This document shows, one piece after another, positions 1-6,069 of a stretch of 6,069 nt of DNA. Positions within the stretch are counted from its first letter, which is position 1; each line of letters begins with the position of its first letter. Origin of the DNA: JAHEEL01 sp964581295 (GTDB lineage Bacteria; Actinomycetota; Acidimicrobiia; Spongiisociales; UBA5794). The notes under the pieces are model-generated. The model did no database searches. It saw nothing but the letters and a program-made list of their open reading frames with translations, and was not told where the DNA came from. A program made the position numbers and the translations under genes. Location: contig CAZONX010000122.1 of NCBI GenBank assembly GCA_964581295.1, forward strand, positions 1-6,069. Reading direction: 5' to 3'.

Positions 1-74
1 ACGTCATATACGACGTGGTGAACCCTGGGTACGCGAGACACGCGGGGGAAGTGGTGGGCGGGAGTACGCTGTGA
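1..74 (+). CDS. C-terminal end of an unrecognised upstream gene (partial)
   Basis: A frame open from the left edge (first complete codon at base 3) reads 23 residues, ending in VVGGSTL, and stops at TGA 72-74. The stop overlaps the GTG start of the next gene in a GTGA arrangement, which is typical of translationally coupled genes in high-GC bacteria and is the main reason to call it real. The tail contains a YDVVNPGYARHAG segment; I do not recognise a family from so short a piece. The frame of the downstream gene is also open to the left edge, so an alternative is that the AI-2E-family protein begins further upstream. The GTG with its own ribosome binding site makes that less likely. Confidence 0.55.
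   Translation, partial: VIYDVVNPGYARHAGEVVGGSTL
60..64 (+). promoter_or_regulatory. Ribosome binding site for the AI-2E-family gene
   Basis: GGGAG lies six bases before GTG at 71, inside the end of the upstream frame. It decides the start: there is no other ATG, GTG or TTG in this frame between the window edge and base 71. Confidence 0.6.
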
Positions 75-1354
75 GCGCAGAACCGGGAGGAAGCATCGCC
101 GACGAATCCGCTACCGACGCGCCCGCGCAAGAGGCGGCTCCCGCCGAGGTTGCGAGCGATCCCCGGCTTGGGTCGCCGTCGCCTCCGTGGGCCGCTCCAA
201 CGAAACTTGCCGTGGCCGTTGGGCTCGTCGTCTTTGCCGTGATCGTCTTCTGGTTATCGCGCGACGCTCTGCCGATCGTCGCCGTCGCTGGGATACTCGC
301 GTTTCTCGTCGCTCCCATGGTGAGGTTCCTCCACCGGAGGCTGCACCTGCCCCGCTGGCTGTCGCTGGCCCTCGGCTACGTTGTCGTGCTGGTTGTCTCG
401 CTCGCTCTCGTTGCGGTCCTCGCCATCGGGATCACCCAGTCGTTCGCCGGCATCAACATCGACGGAATGCAGGACTCGGTGCGCAGTTCGGCGGAGTGGT
501 TTGTCGACTACGCCGACGGACTCCGGGTCCTCGGCGTCAGCGTCGACATGAGCGAGATCACCGCACCGGTCGAGGAATGGCTCAGCGAGACGCCCGAGGA
601 CACCACCGACGGCGGTATCAAGATCGATGCTGATGCGCTCCAGACGATGATGGGCGGGGCATTCAACTCGATTCGGACGGTGACCGGCCTTGTGACTGCC
701 ATGGTGGCGTCGGCGCTGATCACGATGATGATCGCGATCTACCTCAACGCGGACAGCACGAGGTTCTACTCGTGGATACACCGCTCGGTGCCTCCCGGCT
801 ACGAGAGAGACGGGGTGATGCTCGCCGATCGCACCGGGGCGATCTGGCGCGGCTACATCTACGGGCAGCTGGTGAACAGCCTCATCACAGGTCTCATGCT
901 CTTCATCGTGCTCGCGATCGTCGGAGTCCAGGGGGCATTTCTGCTGGGCGTGATCATGATGCTGTTCAACATGATTCCGACGTTTGGACCGATCATCGCC
1001 GCCTTCCCGGGTGTTGTCGCCGCGCTCGTGGGAGGGTCGACCCGCTGGCCCGACATGAACAACTTCATCTTCGCTCTGATCGTGGTCGGCATCTACGTCG
1101 TGGTTGTCCAGGCGCAGGCCACCGTCATCGCCCCGAAGGTGATGGGTCGCGCCGTGCGCCTATCGCCCGTGGTCATCATGGTCTCGCTCATCGTCGGGTT
1201 CAACGTGGCCGGCCTCATCGGGTCGCTGCTCGCGGTCCCGATCGTCGCGACGATCAAGGAAGTCGTCTCCTACCTCTACGCAAAGGTGATCGACCGAGAA
1301 CCATTCGAGAACGGCAGCGGAAACGAGCAAGCGAAAGTAGCTACGAATGGCTGA
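71..1354 (+). CDS. AI-2E family transporter (PerM/TqsA-like membrane protein)
   Basis: This is a polytopic inner-membrane protein of 427 residues. The family is named after E. coli TqsA, linked to autoinducer-2 export, but many members are uncharacterised or act as ion antiporters, so the substrate is unknown. Residues 1-43 are a polar Ala/Pro/Glu/Asp-rich tail, probably disordered. Hydrophobic segments lie near 45-62, 66-85, 97-122, 205-225, 253-275, 281-312, 332-352 and 364-395, which fits the family's usual eight-helix plan. The soluble part between helices 3 and 4 (about 123-204) is acidic. Family hallmarks are the NMIPTFGPIIAAFPG stretch (about 290-304) and the C-terminal APKVMGRAVRLSP (354-366) followed by GLIGSLLAVP (391-400). 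The GTG start has GGGAG six bases upstream. It overlaps both neighbours (4 bases upstream, 8 downstream), so it is probably in an operon. The family call is firm, the function is not. Confidence 0.9.
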   Translation: MSAEPGGSIADESATDAPAQEAAPAEVASDPRLGSPSPPWAAPTKLAVAVGLVVFAVIVFWLSRDALPIVAVAGILAFLVAPMVRFLHRRLHLPRWLSLALGYVVVLVVSLALVAVLAIGITQSFAGINIDGMQDSVRSSAEWFVDYADGLRVLGVSVDMSEITAPVEEWLSETPEDTTDGGIKIDADALQTMMGGAFNSIRTVTGLVTAMVASALITMMIAIYLNADSTRFYSWIHRSVPPGYERDGVMLADRTGAIWRGYIYGQLVNSLITGLMLFIVLAIVGVQGAFLLGVIMMLFNMIPTFGPIIAAFPGVVAALVGGSTRWPDMNNFIFALIVVGIYVVVVQAQATVIAPKVMGRAVRLSPVVIMVSLIVGFNVAGLIGSLLAVPIVATIKEVVSYLYAKVIDREPFENGSGNEQAKVATNG

Positions 1355-2891
1355 GGTCGAGACGCTGCGCGTCGAAGCCGCCGTCATCGGCGCAGGCCTT
1401 GGAGGCCTTGGCGCTGCCGGCTATCTCGCCCGCGCCGGCCACGAGGTGGCGGTGGTTGAACATCACACGGTGCCAGGTGGATACGCCCACGAGTTCAAGC
1501 GGCGAGGGTTTCGATTCGAAGTGGCGCTCCACGCTCTCGACGGAGCGGGGCCCGGTGGGTGGCTGTATCCCATGCTCGATGATCTCGGTGCGCTCGACCG
1601 CGTTGAGTTCACGCCAATCGACCCCTTCTATACGGCCCGATTCGGCGACTTCGAGATGACCGTGCCGGCGGGGATGGCCGAGTACGTCGCAGTGTTGAAG
1701 GGTGCGTTCCCAGCGGAAGCGGACGGCATCGACCGCCTCTTCGCTGCGATCGGCCGGGTGGCCGGCGACGTTCAACGGTACAGCGAGGATCGATCGGCCG
1801 GTGCCAAGCCGACACCGTTGGAGATGCTCGAGCGCTACCCGGACATGGCTACAGCGTTCTCCCAGGACTGGCAGACGTTCATGGCCGCCCATGTGGCAGA
1901 TGAGCGCTTGCAGGCGGTGACCTCGACACTGTGGGGATACCTCGGCCTTCCACCGTCGCAGGTCTCCGCCGGGCTGTTCGCTCTCGTCCTGGCAAGCTAT
2001 CACACGTCTGGTGCGTGGTACCCGAAGGGTGGGAGCCAAGCGATGAGCCGGGCCATTGTCGACGGCATCGTCCAACGCAGTGGCACCGTGCGATTCCGGA
2101 ACCGGGTGACCGGCATGGAGATGGAGGACGGGCGGATCGTCGCGGTCGAGACCGATCGCGGGCTCCGCATCGAAGCCGACGTGTTCATCTCGAACGCCAG
2201 CCCGTCGGCCACGATCGAGATGATCGGCGCGAAGCATTTCGATGAGTCCTTCCTCGCGAGCATCGAGAGCGACGTGCCGGCGCTCTCGAACCTCGTCGTC
2301 TACCTCGGCGTCGATCGCGATCTCGCCGCAGAAGGCTGGAGCTATCACGAGTATTTCGTGGCCGACGACTACGACATCGAAGCCGACTACGCCGCCATGC
2401 AATTGGGGGACTTCTCGAAGACCGGCATGGTGATCACCAACTACACGGATGCTGATCCGGGATGCGCCCCGGACGGCCACAGCGTTCTTGTGATGATGTC
2501 GCTGGCACCGTGGGACTACCGCAACATCTGGGGGACGGGCGGCGACCTGGCGGACTACTCAGACAACCCCGAGTATCGGCGCGTCAAGGAAGAGGCGGCG
2601 GATCTCCTGATCGACCGGGCCGAACGGTTGATTCCCGGACTGCGTGAGTCGATCGTGATCCGAGAGGTCGGCACACCGCTCACCAACGGGCGCTACGGGC
2701 TCGCTCAGGAGGGCAGCATCTACGGGCGCCAGCAGACCGTTCAGAACCTCCTCAATCGGCGGAGTCCGAAGACGCCGATTCCCAATCTCTTCCTGGCCGG
2801 CGCCTGGGTCGGCGGCGGCGGCATGAGCGCAGCGCTGAGCTCCGGGCGGACGGCGGCCGCCGTTGCCGGTCGGATGCTGGCGGCGGAGTAG
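1347..2891 (+). CDS. FAD-dependent oxidoreductase, phytoene desaturase / CrtISO / retinol saturase-like
   Basis: A 514-residue flavoprotein, close to the usual length of the family. The N-terminus carries a dinucleotide-binding fold: GAGLGG at residues 15-20, then E38 at the end of the second strand, where the ADP ribose is normally held, followed by PGGY (43-46). The middle has YPKGGSQAMS (225-234) and ADVFISNASP (277-286), both characteristic of carotenoid desaturase-like enzymes. The C-terminus has GTPLTNGRYGLAQEGSIYG (442-460) and the second FAD motif LFLAGAWVGGGG (481-492) followed by SGRTAA. These resemble carotenoid isomerases and retinol saturases more than classical CrtI. Such enzymes desaturate, saturate or isomerise polyene or isoprenoid lipids, but the substrate here cannot be told. 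No other carotenoid gene is in the window. ATG 1347 lies eight bases inside the previous gene and has no good Shine-Dalgarno site, suggesting translational coupling. Family confident, specific activity open. Confidence 0.88.
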   Translation: MAEVETLRVEAAVIGAGLGGLGAAGYLARAGHEVAVVEHHTVPGGYAHEFKRRGFRFEVALHALDGAGPGGWLYPMLDDLGALDRVEFTPIDPFYTARFGDFEMTVPAGMAEYVAVLKGAFPAEADGIDRLFAAIGRVAGDVQRYSEDRSAGAKPTPLEMLERYPDMATAFSQDWQTFMAAHVADERLQAVTSTLWGYLGLPPSQVSAGLFALVLASYHTSGAWYPKGGSQAMSRAIVDGIVQRSGTVRFRNRVTGMEMEDGRIVAVETDRGLRIEADVFISNASPSATIEMIGAKHFDESFLASIESDVPALSNLVVYLGVDRDLAAEGWSYHEYFVADDYDIEADYAAMQLGDFSKTGMVITNYTDADPGCAPDGHSVLVMMSLAPWDYRNIWGTGGDLADYSDNPEYRRVKEEAADLLIDRAERLIPGLRESIVIREVGTPLTNGRYGLAQEGSIYGRQQTVQNLLNRRSPKTPIPNLFLAGAWVGGGGMSAALSSGRTAAAVAGRMLAAE

Positions 2892-2906
2892 CGACAGCGA
2901 CAATCC

Positions 2907-2920
2907 CGGGGTCGTCCCCG
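2907..2920 (+). repeat. Small GC hairpin in the spacer before the exporter gene
   Basis: CGGGG (2907-2911) and CCCCG (2916-2920) form a five-pair stem around a TCGT tetraloop, 15 bases after the oxidoreductase stop codon. A second CCCCGA follows at 2928-2933 and GGGG at 2941-2944, so alternative pairings are possible. There is no run of T after it. It could be a weak terminator, an mRNA-end stabiliser or a chance product of high GC. Confidence 0.35.
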
Positions 2921-3028
2921 AGTTCAACCCCGACCTCTCAGGGGCGAAGCAGGGTCATACCCGGTAGTTGTACCGATCGAAGTCCTGCACGATCACTCCC
3001 GACACGCGAAACCTGCCTTCGGGCTTCG

Positions 3029-3033
3029 GGAGG
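3029..3033 (+). promoter_or_regulatory. Ribosome binding site that fixes the exporter start
   Basis: A perfect GGAGG lies six bases before ATG 3040. It decides between this ATG and an upstream in-frame TTG at 2968, which has no comparable site. Confidence 0.85.
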
Positions 3034-3039
3034 GAAGAC

Positions 3040-5796
3040 ATGGAGCACTCATTCACCTATCGGGCCTACGACTGGTTCGGTCGGCACGCCGTGCTCGTCA
3101 CGGTCGCGCTCGTCGCCGGGATCATCGCGATCGGCGTCGCCGGAGTGATGACTGCCGACACCAGCGAACCAAGTTTCGACCCGGAGGCGGAGATCTTCAC
3201 GGTGTACGAGCGCGCCGAACAGACCCTCAAATCGGAATCGACCATTGCCCAGGCCTCGTTCCTGGTCGAGGCCGCCGATGGGGGCGACGTGCTCACCGCC
3301 GATGCGCTCCGCGAGTGGAAGGCTGCCTCGAACCGGGTTCGTTCGGCAGAGGCCAACCAGGTCCACCTCGTCGAACGATTCGATCAGGAAGCCGCCATCA
3401 CGATTCCCGGCGTGCTTTCGCTCGTCGACATCGTCGATACGACCATCCCTGGTGGCCTCGAGACGGCCACCGACGCCGATGTGAAGGCAGCGCTCGCCGT
3501 CGTGCTGGCAGACGGCTCTCCGTTCGCCAACATGCGCCACAGCCTGTCGGAGCAGGCGACTTCATTCATGGGTCCCGGCGGCCGTGTGTGGATCGCCCCG
3601 GCGTTCACGACGCAGGTCGTCTTCGACAGTGGAACGTTCGTCGACAACCCCGCCTCGGAGGAGTGGCTGCGCAACGTTCAGGCACAGTTCCGTGAAGGGG
3701 CCGTGCACACCGAATCGATCGGGATCGCGATCGACGCTGAGATTGCGTTCTCTGAGGGAGCGGCGAACTCGGCGCCGTTCATCTTCCTCGCTGTTGCCCT
3801 GATCATCGTTCTGATCGCGTTCGTCCACCGCTCCTACTGGTCGGCGGTTCTCGTCGCGGCGGGCCTCGCCGCCACCACCATCGCCTACTACGGCACGTCG
3901 GCACTCGTCGGTCTCAAGATGGGTTCGATGCTGCTCGCCTTTGTCGTGCCGATCGCCACTATCAGCTTCGGCGTGGACTTCTTCATCCACGGCGTCGGGC
4001 GCGTCCGCGAGGTACAGGTCGAGGACGGGCTTTCCGGAAAACGCGCATATCCGGCGGGGATGACGGCCGTGTTCACCGCCTTGTTGCTTGCCGCGACCTC
4101 GTCGATCGCAGCATTCCTCTCCAACGTCTCATCCGGAACCGAAGCCATCCTCGAGTTCGGCCTCGGCGCCGCGATTGCTCTGGCATGGTCGTATCTCATC
4201 CTCGGACAGGTCGCTCCACGCGTCCTCGTCGGTATCGAGCACTTCGTCGGGCCGAACCCGGTGAAGGGAGCATCGCGGTTTGCCTACGCGGCAGCGCTCG
4301 TGATCGTCGCGGTCGTCGGAGGGCTCGCCGTAGCCCTGGCGGCGGTGATGACCTCTCTGGGCATCGCTGCATTCGCCATCGTCCTGGTCGTTCTCGTGGT
4401 CGGCCCCGCGGTTCTCACCCGCTGGCGCAACAACCGCGCCGCCCGAAGAGGGAGAGCGCTCCGTCACGGTCACCGAGGCGTCGGGCATGGATTGCGCGCA
4501 GCGGGAACCTTCGTGCACTTCGGTGCCAAGTGGCGATGGATCACCGTTCCGGTCGCCGTCGCCCTCGGAGCGGTGGCGCTCGTGACGGCGATGCAGGTGA
4601 AGTCTGGCTTCGCAATCGAGGATTTCCTCTCGGCCGACTCCGATTTCGCTACATCGATCGAGCGGGCGGGCGTCCACTTCCCGTCCAGCGGCGAAGGATC
4701 GAGCTTCGTTCTCGTCGAGGGAGACCTGACCTCGCCGGCAGCGTTGGCCGCCCTCGACGGTGCGGTGGCGAGCCTCGACAGTTCGGATGCGGACTTCGGG
4801 CGAAACGGCGCCGGCGAGTTGATCGTCCTTCCGCATGCCGGAGACCTCGTTCGCAGGACTCTCGCCGTGCCCGGCGTTGTCAACGCGATCGCCGCACTCG
4901 GCGTCGATCTCTCCGACGCGAACGGCGATGGCTATCCGGACTCCCCGGCCGCGATCAGGGCCGTCTTCGACACCATTGCCGAACAGGGTGTCGCGGCGCC
5001 AGACGGCTCGGTTGCCCTCGCTCCGGACGAGGTTGCGGGATTGCTCGCAGACGACGGGGCAACGGCGCAGACGACCGCGGTGACGGTGATGGTGGGCAGC
5101 TTCACCGACCGTGAGGTCATTGAGCCTGCCGAAGCAGCGCTCGTTGCCGCCGCGCGCTCCGTCGAAGAGACCGTTCCCGCTCTGGACGTCAACGTGTCGG
5201 GCGACGTTCTGGCCAACCACTACGGCTTGGAGGCGTTCACCCGGTCGATGCTCGTGTCACTGCCGCTGGCGATCCTGCTCACCCTGATACTGGCGTCGCT
5301 CCTCCTGCGCTCGGTTCGTTACGCGATCATCTCGGTCATCCCCATCGCCTTCGTGGTCACCGGCGTTTACGCCTTCATGGCAGTTGCCGGCTACACCATC
5401 AACGTCGTCACCGCCACGATCGCGGCGATCGCGGTTGGCGTCGGCATCGACTTCTCGACGCACTTCACGGCAAGGTATCGCGAGGAATTGGCGGCCACCG
5501 GCGACCGGCTCCGTGCGGTCCGCCGGGCGGGAGAGGGAACCGGCGGTGCGTTGGTGCTCTCCGCGGTGACATCGGTCCTCGGATTTGCGGTCATGGCGTT
5601 CGCACCGAACCCGATCTTCGCGACGTTCGGAACGTTGACAGCGGTGATGATCGGACTCGCGCTCATCGTGTCGCTCGTGGTGCTGCCGAGCATGCTCGTG
5701 ATTGCGACACCCCGCAGCATGCCCGCCGACGAGAGCGGTGAACCGCCAACTGCCGCCGATATCGACGACCGTGAGCCGGTGCTGGTGGGGGTCTAA
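3040..5796 (+). CDS. MMPL/HAE3-type RND-superfamily exporter
   Basis: A 918-residue transporter, predicted to use proton motive force to move hydrophobic or lipid-like substrates out of the membrane; the substrate is unknown. It shows the duplicated RND plan: helix 1 at 17-38, extracytoplasmic domain at about 39-244, helices near 245-262, 266-286, 294-318, 340-360 and 371-393, helix at 499-520, second extracytoplasmic domain at about 521-733, then helices near 735-756, 760-780, 787-809, 837-857 and 864-888. Each half has a matching GxDFxxH motif in its fourth helix: GVDFFIH (311-317, D313) and GIDFSTH (802-808, D804), the expected proton-relay aspartates. Unusual points are two additional hydrophobic segments (about 414-434 and 439-459) before a basic linker (461-500), and a DANGDGYPD loop (626-634). 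The longest frame starts at TTG 2968, but GGAGG before ATG 3040 favours the shorter form, whose N-terminus runs straight into helix 1. It sits 148 bases after the oxidoreductase and may share its transcript. HpnN-like or MmpL-like lipid export is a possibility, not a finding. Confidence 0.9.
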   Translation: MEHSFTYRAYDWFGRHAVLVTVALVAGIIAIGVAGVMTADTSEPSFDPEAEIFTVYERAEQTLKSESTIAQASFLVEAADGGDVLTADALREWKAASNRVRSAEANQVHLVERFDQEAAITIPGVLSLVDIVDTTIPGGLETATDADVKAALAVVLADGSPFANMRHSLSEQATSFMGPGGRVWIAPAFTTQVVFDSGTFVDNPASEEWLRNVQAQFREGAVHTESIGIAIDAEIAFSEGAANSAPFIFLAVALIIVLIAFVHRSYWSAVLVAAGLAATTIAYYGTSALVGLKMGSMLLAFVVPIATISFGVDFFIHGVGRVREVQVEDGLSGKRAYPAGMTAVFTALLLAATSSIAAFLSNVSSGTEAILEFGLGAAIALAWSYLILGQVAPRVLVGIEHFVGPNPVKGASRFAYAAALVIVAVVGGLAVALAAVMTSLGIAAFAIVLVVLVVGPAVLTRWRNNRAARRGRALRHGHRGVGHGLRAAGTFVHFGAKWRWITVPVAVALGAVALVTAMQVKSGFAIEDFLSADSDFATSIERAGVHFPSSGEGSSFVLVEGDLTSPAALAALDGAVASLDSSDADFGRNGAGELIVLPHAGDLVRRTLAVPGVVNAIAALGVDLSDANGDGYPDSPAAIRAVFDTIAEQGVAAPDGSVALAPDEVAGLLADDGATAQTTAVTVMVGSFTDREVIEPAEAALVAAARSVEETVPALDVNVSGDVLANHYGLEAFTRSMLVSLPLAILLTLILASLLLRSVRYAIISVIPIAFVVTGVYAFMAVAGYTINVVTATIAAIAVGVGIDFSTHFTARYREELAATGDRLRAVRRAGEGTGGALVLSAVTSVLGFAVMAFAPNPIFATFGTLTAVMIGLALIVSLVVLPSMLVIATPRSMPADESGEPPTAADIDDREPVLVGV

Positions 5797-5802
5797 TCCC
5801 TC

Positions 5803-5844
5803 CCTCCCCAATCGCAGGGAGGAGTCCCGGTCTAGCCCCGGGAC
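5803..5844 (+). terminator. Tandem GC hairpins after the exporter gene, possible terminator
   Basis: Two stems follow the exporter stop closely. CCTCCC (5803-5808) pairs with GGGAGG (5817-5822) over an eight-base loop, and GTCCCGG (5824-5830) pairs perfectly with CCGGGAC (5838-5844) over seven bases. A third option, CCCCG (5836-5840) with CGGGG (5855-5859), would compete with the second stem. No T-run follows, so this is not a classical intrinsic terminator. The position fits transcript ending or 3'-end protection. Confidence 0.5.
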
Positions 5845-5888
5845 CCTTCCCTTACGGGGTTGAAATGTGCCGATCGCGACCATCGCAG

Positions 5889-5918
5889 TTGAACGCGCGG
5901 TGCCACCCGGCCTAAGTT
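5889..5918 (+). promoter_or_regulatory. Candidate housekeeping-type promoter for the lipoprotein gene
   Basis: TTGAAC (5889-5894) resembles a -35 box and TAAGTT (5913-5918) fits the TAnnnT pattern common for -10 boxes in high-GC bacteria, with an 18-base spacer. Transcription would start near 5925, giving a leader of about 80 bases. The match is moderate (4 of 6 and 3 of 6 to the E. coli consensus), so it rests largely on its position between hairpins and a gene start. Confidence 0.4.
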
Positions 5919-5925
5919 GGCACCG
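5898..5925 (+). repeat. Perfect 8-base inverted repeat, operator-like
   Basis: CGGTGCCA (5898-5905) and TGGCACCG (5918-5925) are exact reverse complements separated by 12 bases. The dyad covers the -10 region of the candidate promoter, where a dimeric repressor could block transcription. As RNA it could also form a hairpin. No regulator gene is in view. Confidence 0.45.
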
Positions 5926-5989
5926 AAATGGTCGGCCGTCCTCGCTGAGGTTACGGCGAAGGCGCGTCCGATTCCGGCCACCATATTGC

Positions 5990-5995
5990 AGGAGG
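5990..5995 (+). promoter_or_regulatory. Ribosome binding site for the lipoprotein gene
   Basis: AGGAGG lies nine bases before ATG 6005. It is a near-perfect Shine-Dalgarno sequence and supports a gene start in a frame too short to stand out otherwise. Confidence 0.85.
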
Positions 5996-6004
5996 AGACA
6001 CCAG

Positions 6005-6069
6005 ATGAAACGCCTAGCAATCCTGTTACTTGCTCTCGGGCTTGTGCTCGCGGCATGTGACAGCAGCAG
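6005..6069 (+). CDS. Lipoprotein, N-terminal fragment running off the window
   Basis: Only the first 21 codons are present. They read as a textbook lipoprotein signal peptide: MKR at the N-terminus, a hydrophobic core of leucine, alanine and valine (residues 4-15), and the lipobox LAAC with Cys18 as the predicted lipidation site, followed by D-S-S, which begins a polar linker. The product should be exported and anchored to the outer face of the cytoplasmic membrane. A substrate-binding protein is a common identity for such starts, but nothing here allows a choice. It has a strong ribosome binding site and its own upstream control region, so it probably begins a separate transcript. Confidence 0.75.
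   Translation, partial: MKRLAILLLALGLVLAACDSS

Noticed and set aside
772..1659. Plus-strand frame spanning the end of the AI-2E gene and the start of the oxidoreductase gene
   Set aside because: It runs out of frame through two well-supported genes, and its translation is Arg/His-rich with no motif.
1341..2480. Long minus-strand open frame (379 codons) opposite the oxidoreductase gene
   Set aside because: It lies antisense to a gene with clear FAD motifs, and its translation is His/Arg/Asp-rich without recognisable domains, as expected for a GC-rich shadow frame.
2968..2996. Possible promoter in the spacer before the exporter (TTGTAC with a weak downstream box)
   Set aside because: The sequence at the expected -10 distance (GATCAC region) matches poorly, so an independent exporter promoter cannot be supported.
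2968..3039. N-terminal extension of the exporter from TTG 2968
   Set aside because: The 24 added residues are polar and unlike family N-termini, while ATG 3040 has a perfect GGAGG at the right distance.
4129..5220. Minus-strand open frame of 363 codons opposite the exporter
   Set aside because: Low-complexity charged translation, no ribosome binding site evident, and wholly opposite a confidently identified transporter.
5832..6056. Minus-strand open frame across the spacer and the lipoprotein start
   Set aside because: It covers the hairpins, promoter candidate and ribosome binding site of a plausible + strand gene, and its translation shows no recognisable domain.

Overview
The window is 6,069 bases of GC-rich DNA, densely coded on the + strand. 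GC-ending codons, a GTG start, GTGA-type gene overlap and strong Shine-Dalgarno sites upstream of two of the genes suggest a high-GC bacterium. An actinobacterium-like lineage is my best guess (Acidimicrobiia-type genomes look similar), but no marker gene here proves it. There are no rRNA, tRNA, CRISPR or insertion-sequence features. The many long open frames on the minus strand are shadows of the + strand genes.

Layout. (1) Bases 1-74 hold the last 23 codons of an unrecognised gene whose TGA overlaps the next gene's GTG start by four bases. (2) 71-1354 encodes a 427-residue AI-2E/PerM-family membrane protein. (3) 1347-2891 overlaps it by eight bases and encodes a 514-residue FAD-dependent oxidoreductase of the phytoene desaturase / carotenoid isomerase / retinol saturase superfamily. 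(4) A 148-base spacer with a small GC hairpin follows. (5) 3040-5796 encodes a 918-residue RND-superfamily exporter of the MMPL/HAE3 type, with a clear ribosome binding site and an ATG start 24 codons inside the longest open frame. (6) 5797-6004 is a regulatory spacer with tandem GC hairpins, a candidate promoter and an 8-base perfect dyad over its -10 region. (7) From 6005 a lipoprotein gene begins and runs off the window.

How they may work together. The first three genes overlap and are almost certainly co-transcribed and translationally coupled. The exporter may be in the same transcript or have its own start in the 148-base gap. A redox enzyme acting on polyene or isoprenoid-like lipids, set between two membrane proteins, one of a superfamily that often moves lipids, suggests a lipid modification and export locus. 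That is inference from gene order only; no substrate can be read from the sequence.

The most unusual points are in the exporter: an apparent extra pair of membrane helices in the central linker, an Arg/His-rich cytoplasmic segment with no acidic residue, and a calcium-loop-like DxNxDGxxD motif in the second extracytoplasmic domain. I found no clear evidence of a wholly new system.
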